A DNA stretch of 64,000 bases from Tilletiaria anomala UBC 951 (lineage: Eukaryota > Basidiomycota > Exobasidiomycetes > Georgefischeriales > Tilletiariaceae), in contig NW_013546934.1 of NCBI RefSeq assembly GCF_000711695.1, forward strand, positions 1 to 64,000, given 5' to 3'. Shown here piece after piece: positions 54,201-64,000 of the stretch. Under the pieces are notes generated by a model. That model had not been told where the DNA came from. It made no database searches and was given only the letters and a program-made list of their open reading frames with translations. The first letter of the stretch is position 1. Every line of letters starts with the position of its first letter. The translations under genes and the position numbers were made by a program.

Positions 54201-55596
54201 ACAGCAGGGCGATTGACGCGTACCCGCGCCCCCCGATTCTGAAGGCTGGGCCTGTATCCCGCGACGGTAGGCGTCGCAGCATCGACGCAGTCCAGCTGCT
54301 CAGCCTGATGGAAGACATCCGGCCCGATGATCCAATCTTCATATTGCGACAAGTCAACACCATCTCCAAGTCCAAGACGGCGCGGTCCCTCAGCCCAACG
54401 CAAGAGACGCTTGTTCACAAGCAAGAACAGCAGCGACAGGCAGAGTTACAAACGGTAGCGCCGCAGCCTTCGGCCAGTGCTGTGCAGGAAGCCACAGCTG
54501 CAGCATCGCCAGCTCAGAATGCGGCCGCCTTGACACGCCAAGAGGTCATTGCGGCGCAACGAGCTGCCGCCAAAGCGGCTGTGCTTGGTGCACAGAAGAA
54601 TGACGTGCAAGGACTTGACGTCGTGCTTACCAACCAGGCACGCATCCGCAGTTCCAAGTCGAAAATGGGCACGATCCGTTATTCGTACATTCCGGTGGAT
54701 GGATCTGAGATGGACATCAGTGCCATCATCGAAGAGGTGCTGCAGGATGGTGCTAGACCATCTAATGGTCTCAGCGGGGGAGTCACTCTCGATCAACGCC
54801 CATCACTAGGAATGCCTGGTAACCCTCGCGGCCCCAGTCGCTCGGGGCAGGGTGATAACACATTGGAGGACTACGAGAGGGCGGCGGAGGAGCCCGTTCA
54901 ACGGGGCCCACTTTCGGTCCATGATGCGTACTTTGATCCCAATGCCCCACGGCCATCACTGCCAACGACCAGCTCGCAAAGTCTGTCCGACTCACGATCC
55001 TCAACGCCTCAGCCATCCTCATCTAAGCAGGATCTGCTGGAAACATTTGTTCGCGACCCCCGCAACAGCGAGCAGGTGCTGGGAGACAGGATCGACCAGG
55101 TGCTGTCACGCATGTCCGTGTCCAATCCACCTATGCTCTCTGCAGCGTCAGCTGCATCGCGTCAGGTCTTTGGCGTCACGAGCTCGGCGCAGGTGGTCGC
55201 GCCTCCTGCGCTATCGAGTTACCAGAGCACGATCAAGGCGACTGCTCCTTTGCGGGTGCGCAACCTAGGAGTCGACCACATCTACACGCTTATGGACGCT
55301 GCTACGCCAAAGACGAGCCAGTCTTCTCATATCAACACTGGTATGGACATCTTGCAATGGCACACAGACGCTGGAGGAGGACTGTTCGGCAAGCCGATGC
55401 CTGTCTTGCAGGACAAGAAGGTGCGGGAAAAGTACGTGGCGCTGAGCCAGGAGCTAAAGGGCGTTGATGAGGTGAGTCCAATTGATTGTTGCACTTTCTC
55501 GGCCTGGCAGCGAGGTCTGACCTCCTCGCCCCTTCTTGTCCTATACCCGCGTAGTCCCTTGACCGCATCCTCGCAGATGTGCTTCGCAATTTATGA
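51230..55596 (+). CDS. SH3 and Ras-association polarity scaffold (Bud14/Tea4-type SH3)
   Basis: Exons 51230-51583, 51659-55471 and 55555-55596; 1402 aa. Retaining the last intron would change the final residues; splicing gives an amphipathic end SLDRILADVLRNL. An acidic stretch precedes the SH3 domain at about 160-225: VYALHNFVATVEGQ, WWLVRVL, VGYIPAENIETPFERLARLN. That wording is characteristic of Bud14 and Tea4, which bring protein phosphatase 1 to sites of polarised growth. Gln-rich and Ser-rich disorder follows. Next are an RA-like ubiquitin fold at about 659-745 (VLRVFAGDDI to LQVFDAL) and a second possible RA-like region near 890-990 (PFPRTSTVAEVIEAGLDRFG). The tail contains IRYSYIPVDGSEMDIS. 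Orthology with Bud14/Tea4 is likely but rests on the SH3 domain. Confidence 0.82.
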
Positions 55597-55712
55597 CACT
55601 GCAGAGATTGAGAATGTGTACCAGTAATGTATTTTGCACAAAGTTTCCCTTTTTGAGTAACCCCCCTCCGGTTAGCGCTGCATACATAGAACTTGCAAGT
55701 CACCTTTTTCCG

Positions 55713-57144
55713 TTACTCCCCTCTGCGAGACTTGGTAATCTCTTCGCGAATCTCCTGACTGATGAACAAATCCTCTGCAAGCGTCTCGTGAGGAGTCTCT
55801 GCCCCACCCAAGGAGTAGGCGCGAATCTGTTCATCGGTGAATTTGTGATTTCTTCTCAGGTAAATTTCGTCGATGAGGAATTGTGCACTGAAGGAGCCGT
55901 GTGCAAATTTGGAGCAGGGCGATGGAACAGGTTAGTTTCGAAGCACAGCAGAAACCTGCAACGGGCCAGCTCACGTGAAAGCTTTTGCGTTCTCTTCGAA
56001 GATCCTGATCGAAGCTTCGCTCATAATCTCAGGGCTTCTCCATCTCTTCTCCTCTGTCTCTGCATCGGGGTTAACGATTTTCATGGCGCTGGTACCAATA
56101 TACGTGTACGGCCACAGTGCATTGACGCTGACCTGCCCGAGTGTCTCAGCTGCCAGCGCCAGCGTGGCGAGGGACATGCCGAACTTGGCGATGGTGTATG
56201 CTGATGCGGTCGCCTGAAAGTCACTGGGCCAGCAGCCTTTGGGGCCCGTTGAGAGAATCGAATAATTGAGAGGCGGCGCAAAGGTCAGGATGTGTGGATT
56301 GCGCTTAGCCGAAGCGGACCTGAGCAGGTGTGGTAGTGCAAAGCGCGAAACAAGCCAGGTGCCGCGAGAGTTGATGCCATTCATCAAGTCATACTGATTC
56401 CGATAAAGCGATCGCAAGAATCAGCAGGCAAACCCGTGGACCAAGATTGTCGTAGGAATGCTCGCTCACGCTCTTGACCGTCGCATTGACTGTTGAGGTA
56501 AGATTGATAGCGGATGCCTAAGCGCGAGGAAACGTCAGCGTCGTCTTAAGTCAATCACCGCCGGATGGCAGACTGAGGTCTCTCACATTGTTGACAACAA
56601 TATCCAGCCCGCCAAACTTGTCTACCGTGGACTCAACCGCGTTCTCTACCGCTCCAGCGTCGCGCACATCCAATTGTACAGCAAACCCTCTCGCGCCGGT
56701 ACCGTTTTGTTCTCCGATTGCATTGACCTCTCCTACCGCCGTGTGAATCGTACCTGGCAGCTACGAAGGGGGAAAGTATGGTGCAAACAATTGCAATGAA
56801 CCGTCAGCAACTTCTGGGAAGCTATTTCGTGCTTCTCTCTACGTGCCTTGGGATGCGGTTCGACGCTGCAGATACGACAAAGCAAAGCATCGTTCATGAG
56901 TACACAAATCGATGTTCTAAAACGCATCATTAGGTTAAGAGGTCTCACGTCTTTGCTGCAACAGCGACGTTTGCTCCTTTGCGAGCTAACGCTTTGGCGA
57001 TCTCGAGACCGATCCCGCGAGACGCTCCCGTGATGAAAGCGGTCTTTCCTAGGGTCGTATTCATACAGTGAATGGGCATAGCGGTCAGCTTGTCCTGCAG
57101 GTCTCGAATTGAAGTAACCAACCCACCTCACCTTTGAGCGACAT
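55713..57144 (-). CDS. HSDL2-type short-chain dehydrogenase/reductase
   Basis: NAD(P)-dependent oxidoreductase of the HSDL2 branch, probably mitochondrial or peroxisomal lipid metabolism by analogy; substrate unknown. Exons in coding order: 57144-57132 (13 nt), 57048-56949, 56865-56847 (19 nt), 56760-56587, 56517-56470, 56393-55975, 55887-55713; 315 aa with every phase consistent. Motifs: cofactor loop FITGASRGIGLEIA at about 9-22, VAAKTVEPHPK-LPGTIHTA across the micro-exon, VNNASAINL at the fourth junction, YDLMNGINSRGTWL, and catalytic AYTIAKFGMS at about 181-190. VNALWPYTYIGTSAM and EIMSEA complete the HSDL2 pattern. The third intron starts with GC instead of GT. The human SCP2 domain is absent. 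Confidence 0.9.
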
Positions 57145-58575
57145 TTTCTGCAGCAGGATTCGGAACAAGTCCGGCGCGCTTCGCAGCTACAAGAAATCGT
57201 CGAGCGCAGGGGTTGACAGTGACGGCGGCAAGGCCGTTTTGGCTTGGCAGCGAGAGGCTCGGTCTTTTGGATGCAGGGGGTCCGATCTGTGACGATCGCA
57301 CGGTGGAACAAGAAGCAGGCCTTGCAGGTCCACAGGACGAAAGCTACCACTGCGCGCCCAGCGAAATTGATGTCAGCCAATGTTGAACGAGAGCGACCAT
57401 ATTGGAACATGTACAGATGTTTATGTGCTCTGTAGTCGCTCACCATCGCCCTATCGTCATCGTCCCAGGGTCACGACCCGTGTCGTTGAAAGCCGAGGAC
57501 TCAAAGAGGGAGGAGAGATGAGACAGCTCAGGTGCTGTATTCTCTGTTGCACCGAATAGATGCAGGCATGCCGCACGGCTTTATCGGCCCGCCGCATGCC
57601 GAGTGGTCGCCGGTCTTTCGCCCTTGCTGTTGGGGCGATGTGGGCTTTAGACAGCAGCACCTGCTGACATTTGAGTGGACGTGAGTTAGGACGCAGACGG
57701 TTTGAGGATCCATCCAGAAAACGGACGAACTGGTGACTCTAAACATAAATGGATGGCAGCTGAACTTCTCGACGCAAGAGTGCGGTTCCAATCCTACCAC
57801 TCGAGTGTCTGCGAGTCAGACTTGTGGCTCCGAAGGCAATGAGCAAACGCCCCCCTCCTCCCACGCGCACTCGCCGGCACTCTTCCTCGAGTAGTCAAGT
57901 CATCACCTTTACGGCCACCAGTACGCAGGCTTACGGCGCCCAGCGAACGATGGTGAAGAGTTATGCAACCGCCCTTCCCGAATGATTCACTTGCCATCCT
58001 AGGTGTTGTCGAATGTCGGTAGTACCGAGTTTAGTCTCCACGCAGTGCATGGATGAGCAAAGTGAAATCACAGCATGACGTGGCAAGCTGGAAGGATTGG
58101 GCCCGCTTTTCTCTGCCCAGGTTTGGTCAGGAGTTCAGCATGGATGCTAGAGCCAAATCACCGGTGCAAACCCTTTCGAGGGACCATCGTGAAAAGCAGG
58201 CTCCAAAGCAAGGTATGCTTGAGCGAGTGCTTTGTGTTCTTTTTGGCATACTTGCAAAATTCATGTGCGATGTCCCTCCCTGTACAGCCCCGAGCGGCAA
58301 AGACAAAGAACATATGCTACAACTACAGAAAATAAGCAAAATCGAGGGCAATAGATACGACGCAGAGAAAGTGAGACACAACTGCTTAGCACATTTCATG
58401 CATGCGTGGCACAACCTTGGCGTAGCACAACCTTGGCGTAGCACTTGGAAGACCATAAGAGCGAAAGACAAACCTGGAGACGAGCTTCGCGATGAGAGAG
58501 CTGACGCGTTCTTTCTGCTGGGTTTTCGAATTGTTGACAGGAAGAGAGAGAGAGAACCCACACCGCAATCTAAGA
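57145..58575. promoter_or_regulatory. SDR promoter and PAS-GATA gene 3' flank
   Basis: 1.43 kb between two minus-strand genes. A 16-bp unit (CACAACCTTGGCGTAG) is repeated in tandem at about 58410-58443, and a short (AG)n run lies at 58543-58554. The long plus-strand frame that begins here is antisense to the PAS-GATA gene and not protein-like. Confidence 0.5.
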
Positions 58576-61500
58576 CTATTGTGCACTGTGCCCACCGAAC
58601 GGAAAGTACGCATCGTACGGCTGCTGTTGCTGTTGTGAGTGCCGTAGATGTTGATGGTCTGCTGGCTGCGAAAATTCATTTTCATGGTGCGTTGGATGAG
58701 AATGAGGGTGAGAATAAGTGTGGTCACCATCGCTGGTGCTGCCGTACAATTGCGCGCGATTGTTCTGGGGTTGCTGACACGATGGGTACGCGCCTAATCC
58801 TTGAGGATGGCATGCTTGTTGCTGTTGGTGTGGTGAATGAGGTGATGCTGAAAATGTCGAATGCGCTGAATGGACACTTGACTGAGGTGGCAAGTGATAT
58901 GCGGCGTGCCCGTTCTGCGGTAGCATTTCATTCGCTCCTTCCAACTGCTGATATTGCTGCGGATCGTATGCATGCACCGCAGGCTCATCATCTCTGGTCG
59001 GGTTGGACCCGAAATCGCGCAGCTTCTTGGCCTTCGTGCTGGACGCTCCAGCCGCCCCTGTCCCTGGTCCGGGGTCTTTTCCCTTGCCCTTGCCCTTGCC
59101 CTTGCCCTTGGCTCCTTTCCCACCATTCGCTTTCGACAGCTTGGAAGAGGCATCCCCACCACCACCGCCACCCGCCCCCTCTGCTTTTCGACGCTGTCGA
59201 GCCATCTGTCTCGCGAAACGAAGGCCACAGGCATTACACAGCTGCAGCAGCGAAGCAAAGTGAAACAAAGCCACACGCAGAGAAGCATTCAATCTCCAAT
59301 CACAGCATGCATGCGCGTCCGTGCACTTCCGCGAGGGAAAATTAACTCACAGTCTTCTTGCCGGTCGGGCCCTTGCGCCATTCCGGACTGTTGCTCGTCC
59401 CGCAGCTTGTGCAGCTCTTCGTCTGCGCTGCAGCGGCAGCGGCAACTGCCGCGAGCGTCGCGACGCTGCCTTGCCCCTGGCTTCTTTGCATTGCCTGTTC
59501 GAGGCGCTCCCTCTTCTCGCTGGCGTCCGCGAGCGAATCGAGCGGTGCCGCGCCCCCTGCTGCTGCTGCTCCTCCTCCGCCGCCGTAGCTGCTCGTGTTC
59601 CAGTCCTGCTGGTTGTGCTGCGCGCCTGTCGCAGCCGCCGCCTGTGCAGCCTGGTCGGCGGTGCCCATCAGCAGCTGAGCCGCAGCCGTGATGCCGGGCG
59701 ACCCCGTGTACTTCCTATCGGCGGCGCTGCCGTTGCCCAAATCATACGACGCTGTGATCGTCGACGTGGACGTCAGGCCGTCGTTGCGGGTGCGGTAGCG
59801 TGACATGGCCTCCTCGCTGACAATGTGCGAGCAGGTGAACACGAGGCTGCCGTACGGCACGACGATGCCATCCACTTTGCGCGTGAGCCCTTCACTCGTG
59901 AGCGTATGCTGCAAACGGTAGCGCCGCGTGCACGACGTCTGCGGCTGATCGGGCGGGACGCTGCCCGCATTGCGCGCGGCCTGGTCGAACGTTGGTAGGA
60001 AACCCTGGGTCATCTTGGCAAAGTCGTCAGCAAAGTACGACCCGTCCGAGTACGTCGTGAAGGTCGAGTGCGCCAGCGCCATCTCGTCGACCGGCTTGGG
60101 GAACAAGCGCGGCGGCGGCCAGCTAAAGAGAATGTCCCCGTTGTTCTCGGCTCGGTGAATCTGGAAGACGTAGCGAAGCGGAGAGCCGGGCGACGGGCTC
60201 CTGGGCACGTAGCGTGAGACTTGCTTCCAAAGCATGTCACACTGCCTCATCGTGAAGACCTTCTTCGGCGCGCCGCACCAATTGGTCCATTCGGTCTTTT
60301 GCGTTATGCTGTTGTCCTGCGGTGATTGATCTGAGCATACAATCACAAAGTTGGAGCCACAGGATGGTGAGCCACCGTCACAAAGGAGCGCTACATCTTG
60401 GGAAAAATGGGGGAAGGGGAGGAGGGAAGAAAAAGAAAAAGACGCACCCGTGATGGCATGATAGAATGCCAAAGCTAACCGTTCCCCGACCCAATTGATA
60501 ACAATGTCGATGGTCACATAGCTCTGATCGTAGACATATGCATCAGAATTGGGCGCGATTGGTGGCGCCTTGCACCCCAAGCGTCGCCTAATCTCGGGCA
60601 CGCGGCAATAGCGGACGCGTGAGAGGTCTCCTGTGAGAGTGCGGTTGGTGATGCTCCGGCGTATGTCGGCCTTGCACTGCTCCAGCTCCTCCTCGTGGAC
60701 GTAGTTGAAGAAAGAGGTGCCAAGGAACTGCGGCAGCTCGGAGCCAAGGTGCTCCTGCAGGGTCGGGTCGCAGTAGACCATTTTGAGGTCGTCGTCGTCG
60801 GTCAGGGCGAGGATGTTCCAGTCTGCGCCCCACAAGTCGTTTATATCCCGATATAATCAGTCGCTTTGAACAAAAACCCGCACAGACCCATCTCCGACAC
60901 GAATAAATGCACTCACAACATCGGGTTTTGCCGAGGTCGACCTTGATGCTATCCTGCAAGGAATCCTCGACCTCTTCAAAGAAGTCGAGGTTGTCTGCCG
61001 GGTCGTACCTCAACATTTTACCCGAGGCATCGCCCGCTACGCCGCCGCCGGCCACGGTACTCTGCTGCAGCGTCTCGCTTTTCTTGTGCACCAGCGAGCT
61101 AACGCCACCTGCGACGCGTTCGCTGAGCGGCAACGGGAACGGAGAGTGCTTCTGCTTAAATGGTACCGCCATCCAGGCGGTACCGTTGCGCGAGGCCGCT
61201 GCTGCTGCAGAGAGGGCGCCGAGCGACGGGCGCCGATCTTGCATAGCAGCGGCGGTGGCGGCGGTGATGGTTTCGGTGCTGCCGAGGAGGGGGCTAGTGT
61301 GCACTGGCGTCGCGTCTTCCGCGGATGTGTGCGAGCCGAGGCTCTCGACGGCGGTCTGTATCTTGCCGCTCGAGGGATAATGGCTGGCTTGATGCTGATG
61401 TGGCAGCTGCGGCGACTCGCCAAAGCTCCTTCGCGTCGCGACGACTGTCGACAGGGCAGGGCTGCTGCCGGAAGTTGCTGCTAGGAGATATGGATCGAAT

Positions 61501-61925
61501 CCTGGCGTAGTAGCAGGTAGATTCGAGGAGGAGACGGAGTAGCTCCTCTGCTGCTGCACAGGATGATGCTCGTGGTGTGCAGCACTCGGTGGCTGCATCT
61601 GCGATGCGGTGTGCTGCTGATGGTGATGGCCGTAATTCCCGCTGGAGAGGTAGCCGCTGCCACTTGCTGTGCTGCCGCTGCTCACACTTCCACCTGGACT
61701 GGGGTACGGATAGTACTCATGGCTGTATAGGCTACGATAGCGCGGCGACAACCCATGCCCCTGCCCTGCGCTGATCGAGAAGTATCCGGAGCCTGCTCCA
61801 CTGCTACTGACGCCGCCGGTGCCGCTTGAAGAAGCGCCGCCGACTGCATACATGTGATGTCGCTGCGGATGGTGGCTGTCCATGCCGTCGCCATTGGAGC
61901 GAATTGAAGATACAGGCGGTTCCAT
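58576..61925 (-). CDS. PAS domain GATA-type zinc-finger transcription factor
   Basis: Exons in coding order 61925-60917, 60822-60448, 60330-59351, 59241-58576; 1009 aa in phase. The first 310 residues are Ser/His/Gln/Gly-rich. A PAS domain at about 325-440 starts with DLGKTRCYWNILALTDDDD (built across intron 1) and continues with VYCDPTLQEHLG, FFNYVHEEELEQCK and RVRYCRVPEIRRRLG. A second conserved block has TEWTNWCGAP, YVFQIHRAENNGDILFSWPP and a TRRYRLQ region. The GATA finger at about 768-792 is C-x2-C-x18-C-x2-C with [24 protein letters not shown], the loop split by intron 3. The tail is basic (KGKGKGKGK) then Gln/His-rich. It resembles WC-2-like PAS-GATA factors, but the PAS lacks the LOV cysteine motif, so it is not itself a flavin photoreceptor. 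Target genes unknown. Confidence 0.87.
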
Positions 61926-63185
61926 CGTGTGCTTCAATTGCTGCGAGGCCTCGGGATCCTGCTACGTGTCGATCGCGAACGAGAGCCGCGGCCTGGACTG
62001 GTTTCTCCTGTGTTGCTTGCGTCGAAGACGCGGGTCTGATCAAACAGATGTACGATGATCGGCAGGCGGCAAGTGATAGGGCGATCAGTTTGCGACAAAA
62101 CGGGGCAAAGGGTAAGGGCTGTGCTTGGCCACTGGTGCAACGGGAGTTGCTGTGGCTGCGGATGGACTCAGTGGATGAGCGGCGTGTATTGCAAGCGTCC
62201 ACGCATGACCAACCTACGTGCGTGCCTGCCTGGCATGACTGCCTACCTGAGCAAGCAAGCGTGGTGGTCACATCAGTGACCAGACGAAGATGTCAGACAA
62301 GAGGGAAAGGGAAGGCAAGCGGGGGGCGTCGGTAGAGTGTGTTCATGATCGACTGATCGGGCGCTTGATCGAACTCATTTTTACGCAGCAGCAGCAGCGG
62401 CGGCGGGAGCACAGTCACAGACCACAAATGATGGGAATAACAAGAATAGCCCAGGCGCCGTCGCAGAGACGCCAGAGCGCACACCAAAAAAGAAAAAGAA
62501 AGAAAAGGGTCGCAAGGGCAGAGAAGAGACTGTGCTGCCTCCTGCTGGCAGCCGCGGGGAACAGTGAGTGATCGGGTCCAGTCAGTGGGCGTTGGTGCGG
62601 CGGCAGCACAGCCAATGATTGAATCATCATCAGGCATCAGGCACATTATCACAGGCGCTGCATTGCAATTGAATCAAGTAAATCACGTAAGGCACTTTTT
62701 CAGTCTTCCAACATATCATGTATTGCTTGTCTATCATAGAAGACAATCGAGACTGCGAGATCCATGCGAGGGCTCGTCATAGCGCAGCAATGTCCGGTCA
62801 CGGTACACAACCAAGACGACCAAGGATTCCACCATGGCTCGAGAATCCTCGTAGAGGCTCCATTCCCCCTGCTCCTGCTACTAGGCATGCCTTTCACTCG
62901 AGGTCGCTTCCTTCCTTCTTCCACCCTACTGTCTCCAGGCTGGCCATGTTTCAAGCTCCAAGTGATCGTATGCACTAACACACAATTTGCATTGCACTCG
63001 TCACCTCGGCCTCTCGACCACGGAGCAAATCGGCTACAGATCGTTGACGATGCGACCGTATATTTCATGATGCAAGGCGAGACACCTAACATATACGTCA
63101 CCGCCCTGTCATCACGTAGTCACAATTACACTTGCTACACTGTCTTCCTCTAGCTTTGGAAAGCAAAAAATTGCCAGCTTGTCTG
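61926..63185. promoter_or_regulatory. PAS-GATA promoter and DUR3-type gene 3' flank
   Basis: 1.26 kb. Short frames on both strands show no family resemblance. A purine-rich AAAAAAGAAAAAG tract lies near 62487-62505. Nothing else was recognised. Confidence 0.45.
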
Positions 63186-64000
63186 TCACGACGAAGAAAA
63201 ACTCCTCGAACGACCATTCAGGTCAGATATGATGCCGCTGCAAATCTGGCCCATTGCTTGACGCGACTCCCAGATGGGCAGGACGATCACGATGAAGGCG
63301 GAGCAGAACAGCCAGCTGAGAAGAACCGAGAAGGAGCTGTAAGCGCCGCTGGAACTCCTGCGTCTCTTGCCTTATGAAACGGGATATCGAACTCACAAGA
63401 TGCAGATGCCAATCCAGGCACCAAGACCCGCGGGCGAGAAGGTCTTCGCGATGCTTTGGCAATATAACCAGCGAAAGGCCCATCTCAATAATTTGTCGAA
63501 GGCAACCTGACCCAGGCCAGCGATTCACACTCACATCGACATGCACGGCACGAAAATAAGCAGAGTGAACGTCAAAGGGACGGTGACCATGACTGCTGTG
63601 CGGAAGCTCTTCTGCAGCTGCTCGTGGTCAAGGCCGGCGGAACGCACGTGCTTGTGCGGATCGATCTCGTTGAGCTTGACAGTTGCCTTTTCAAGCGTTG
63701 CGGGCGTCTCATCGACAGCCTCCTTACAGCCTTCCTCCATCGCACTGTCCGCCGGCGGCGAGGTGGTCGTGCTGTCGCTCACCTCGGTGTTGATGGCGCG
63801 AGTGCCCTCGAACGAGTAGTTATCGGGCGTGATCAGCGACCAGACAATCGTGACGATGGCCGGTACCATAATCGAGACGACGTTGCCTACCACAAGAGGG
63901 TTGTCTGCGCCGGTGGTGTCGACGGTGAGGCTGCCTTCCAGCAGCGAGGCACTGACAAGCCAGGCGATGATGCCAAGCGCAAGCCCCGAAAACATGCCAA
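63186..64000 (-). CDS. DUR3: DUR3-type urea/polyamine sodium:solute symporter, C-terminal part
   Basis: Plasma-membrane transporter of the SSS family importing urea and, in yeast, polyamines. The gene enters from the right edge and ends at 63186. Exons in coding order >64000-63535, 63483-63397 and 63315-63186, in phase. Visible membrane segments: GLALGIIAWLVSASLLEGSL, then DNPLVVGNVVSIMVPAIVTI with TPDNYSFEGTRAIN, a pattern typical of Dur3. A hydrophilic loop carries DPHKHVRSAGLD. Then come VTVPLTFTLLIFVPCM and a last segment ending FWLFCSAFIVIVLPIWESRQ. The short exon at 63397-63483 matches the family poorly (WAFRWLYCQS), so its borders are the least certain part. Confidence 0.82.

Noticed and set aside
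58053-59345. 430-codon plus-strand open frame
   Set aside because: It is antisense to the last exons of the PAS-GATA gene. Its second half is the reverse complement of Gln/His and Gly/Lys repeats, and it resembles no protein family.
1-64000. Mobile elements, LTRs or virus-derived elements
   Set aside because: I saw no reverse transcriptase, integrase, transposase, capsid or terminal repeats in any frame. The only decayed gene recognised is the ILV3 copy.

Overview
The window is nuclear DNA of a basidiomycete fungus. I favour Ustilaginomycotina (smut-related fungi), but that is inference. Genes are dense on both strands. Most are split by short GT-AG introns (about 60-120 bp) with clear CTNAC-type branch regions. 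Single-copy eukaryotic proteins are easy to recognise. I see no bacterial operons, CRISPR arrays, retroelements or convincing tRNA genes. Several of the longest open frames lack an ATG or run antisense to real genes, so I chose starts at ATG codons and placed introns by splice consensus, frame and family conservation.

Layout, left to right (exon coordinates are inside each entry). A glutamine-rich protein leaves the left edge (1-1242, minus). Then: AFG3 mitochondrial m-AAA protease (2305-5116, +); RPC37 RNA polymerase III subunit (5482-6848, +); a decayed ILV3 dihydroxy-acid dehydratase (about 7085-9348, minus); secreted dipeptidyl-peptidase V (10061-12682, +); NSE3/MAGE subunit of Smc5/6 (12829-14640, minus); HD-domain hydrolase (15179-16387, +); a HAD nucleotidase / F-box / WD40 fusion (16476-20006, minus); RPC17 Pol III subunit (20444-21329, +); MET5 sulfite reductase (21712-26100, minus); a gene-free 2.3 kb; POL32/CDC27 (28366-30665, minus).

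The second half holds: an actinobacterial-type mannose-1-phosphate guanylyltransferase (31538-33234, +); mitochondrial bL36 (33495-33970, minus); URB2/NPA2 ribosome biogenesis factor (34409-39527, +); STK16/ENV7-like kinase (39633-41210, minus); DBP5 helicase (41848-43847, minus); PEX11-family peroxin (44521-45821, +); CCT5 (46297-48151, +); RSA3-like protein (48311-49634, minus); an SH3/RA polarity scaffold with a Bud14/Tea4-type SH3 (51230-55596, +); an HSDL2-type short-chain dehydrogenase (55713-57144, minus); a PAS-GATA transcription factor (58576-61925, minus); and the 3' part of a DUR3-type transporter leaving the right edge (63186-64000, minus).

The genes are mostly unrelated housekeeping functions: mitochondrial proteostasis and translation, Pol III transcription, ribosome assembly, mRNA export, chaperonin, DNA replication and repair, sulfur assimilation and peroxisomes. 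They are arranged as divergent pairs sharing 0.4-0.9 kb promoters or convergent pairs with short 3' spacers. The most unusual items are the HAD/F-box/WD40 fusion, the bacterial-type sugar nucleotidyltransferase, the ILV3 fossil, and several extreme exon structures (12-, 13- and 19-nt coding exons, a GC-AG intron).
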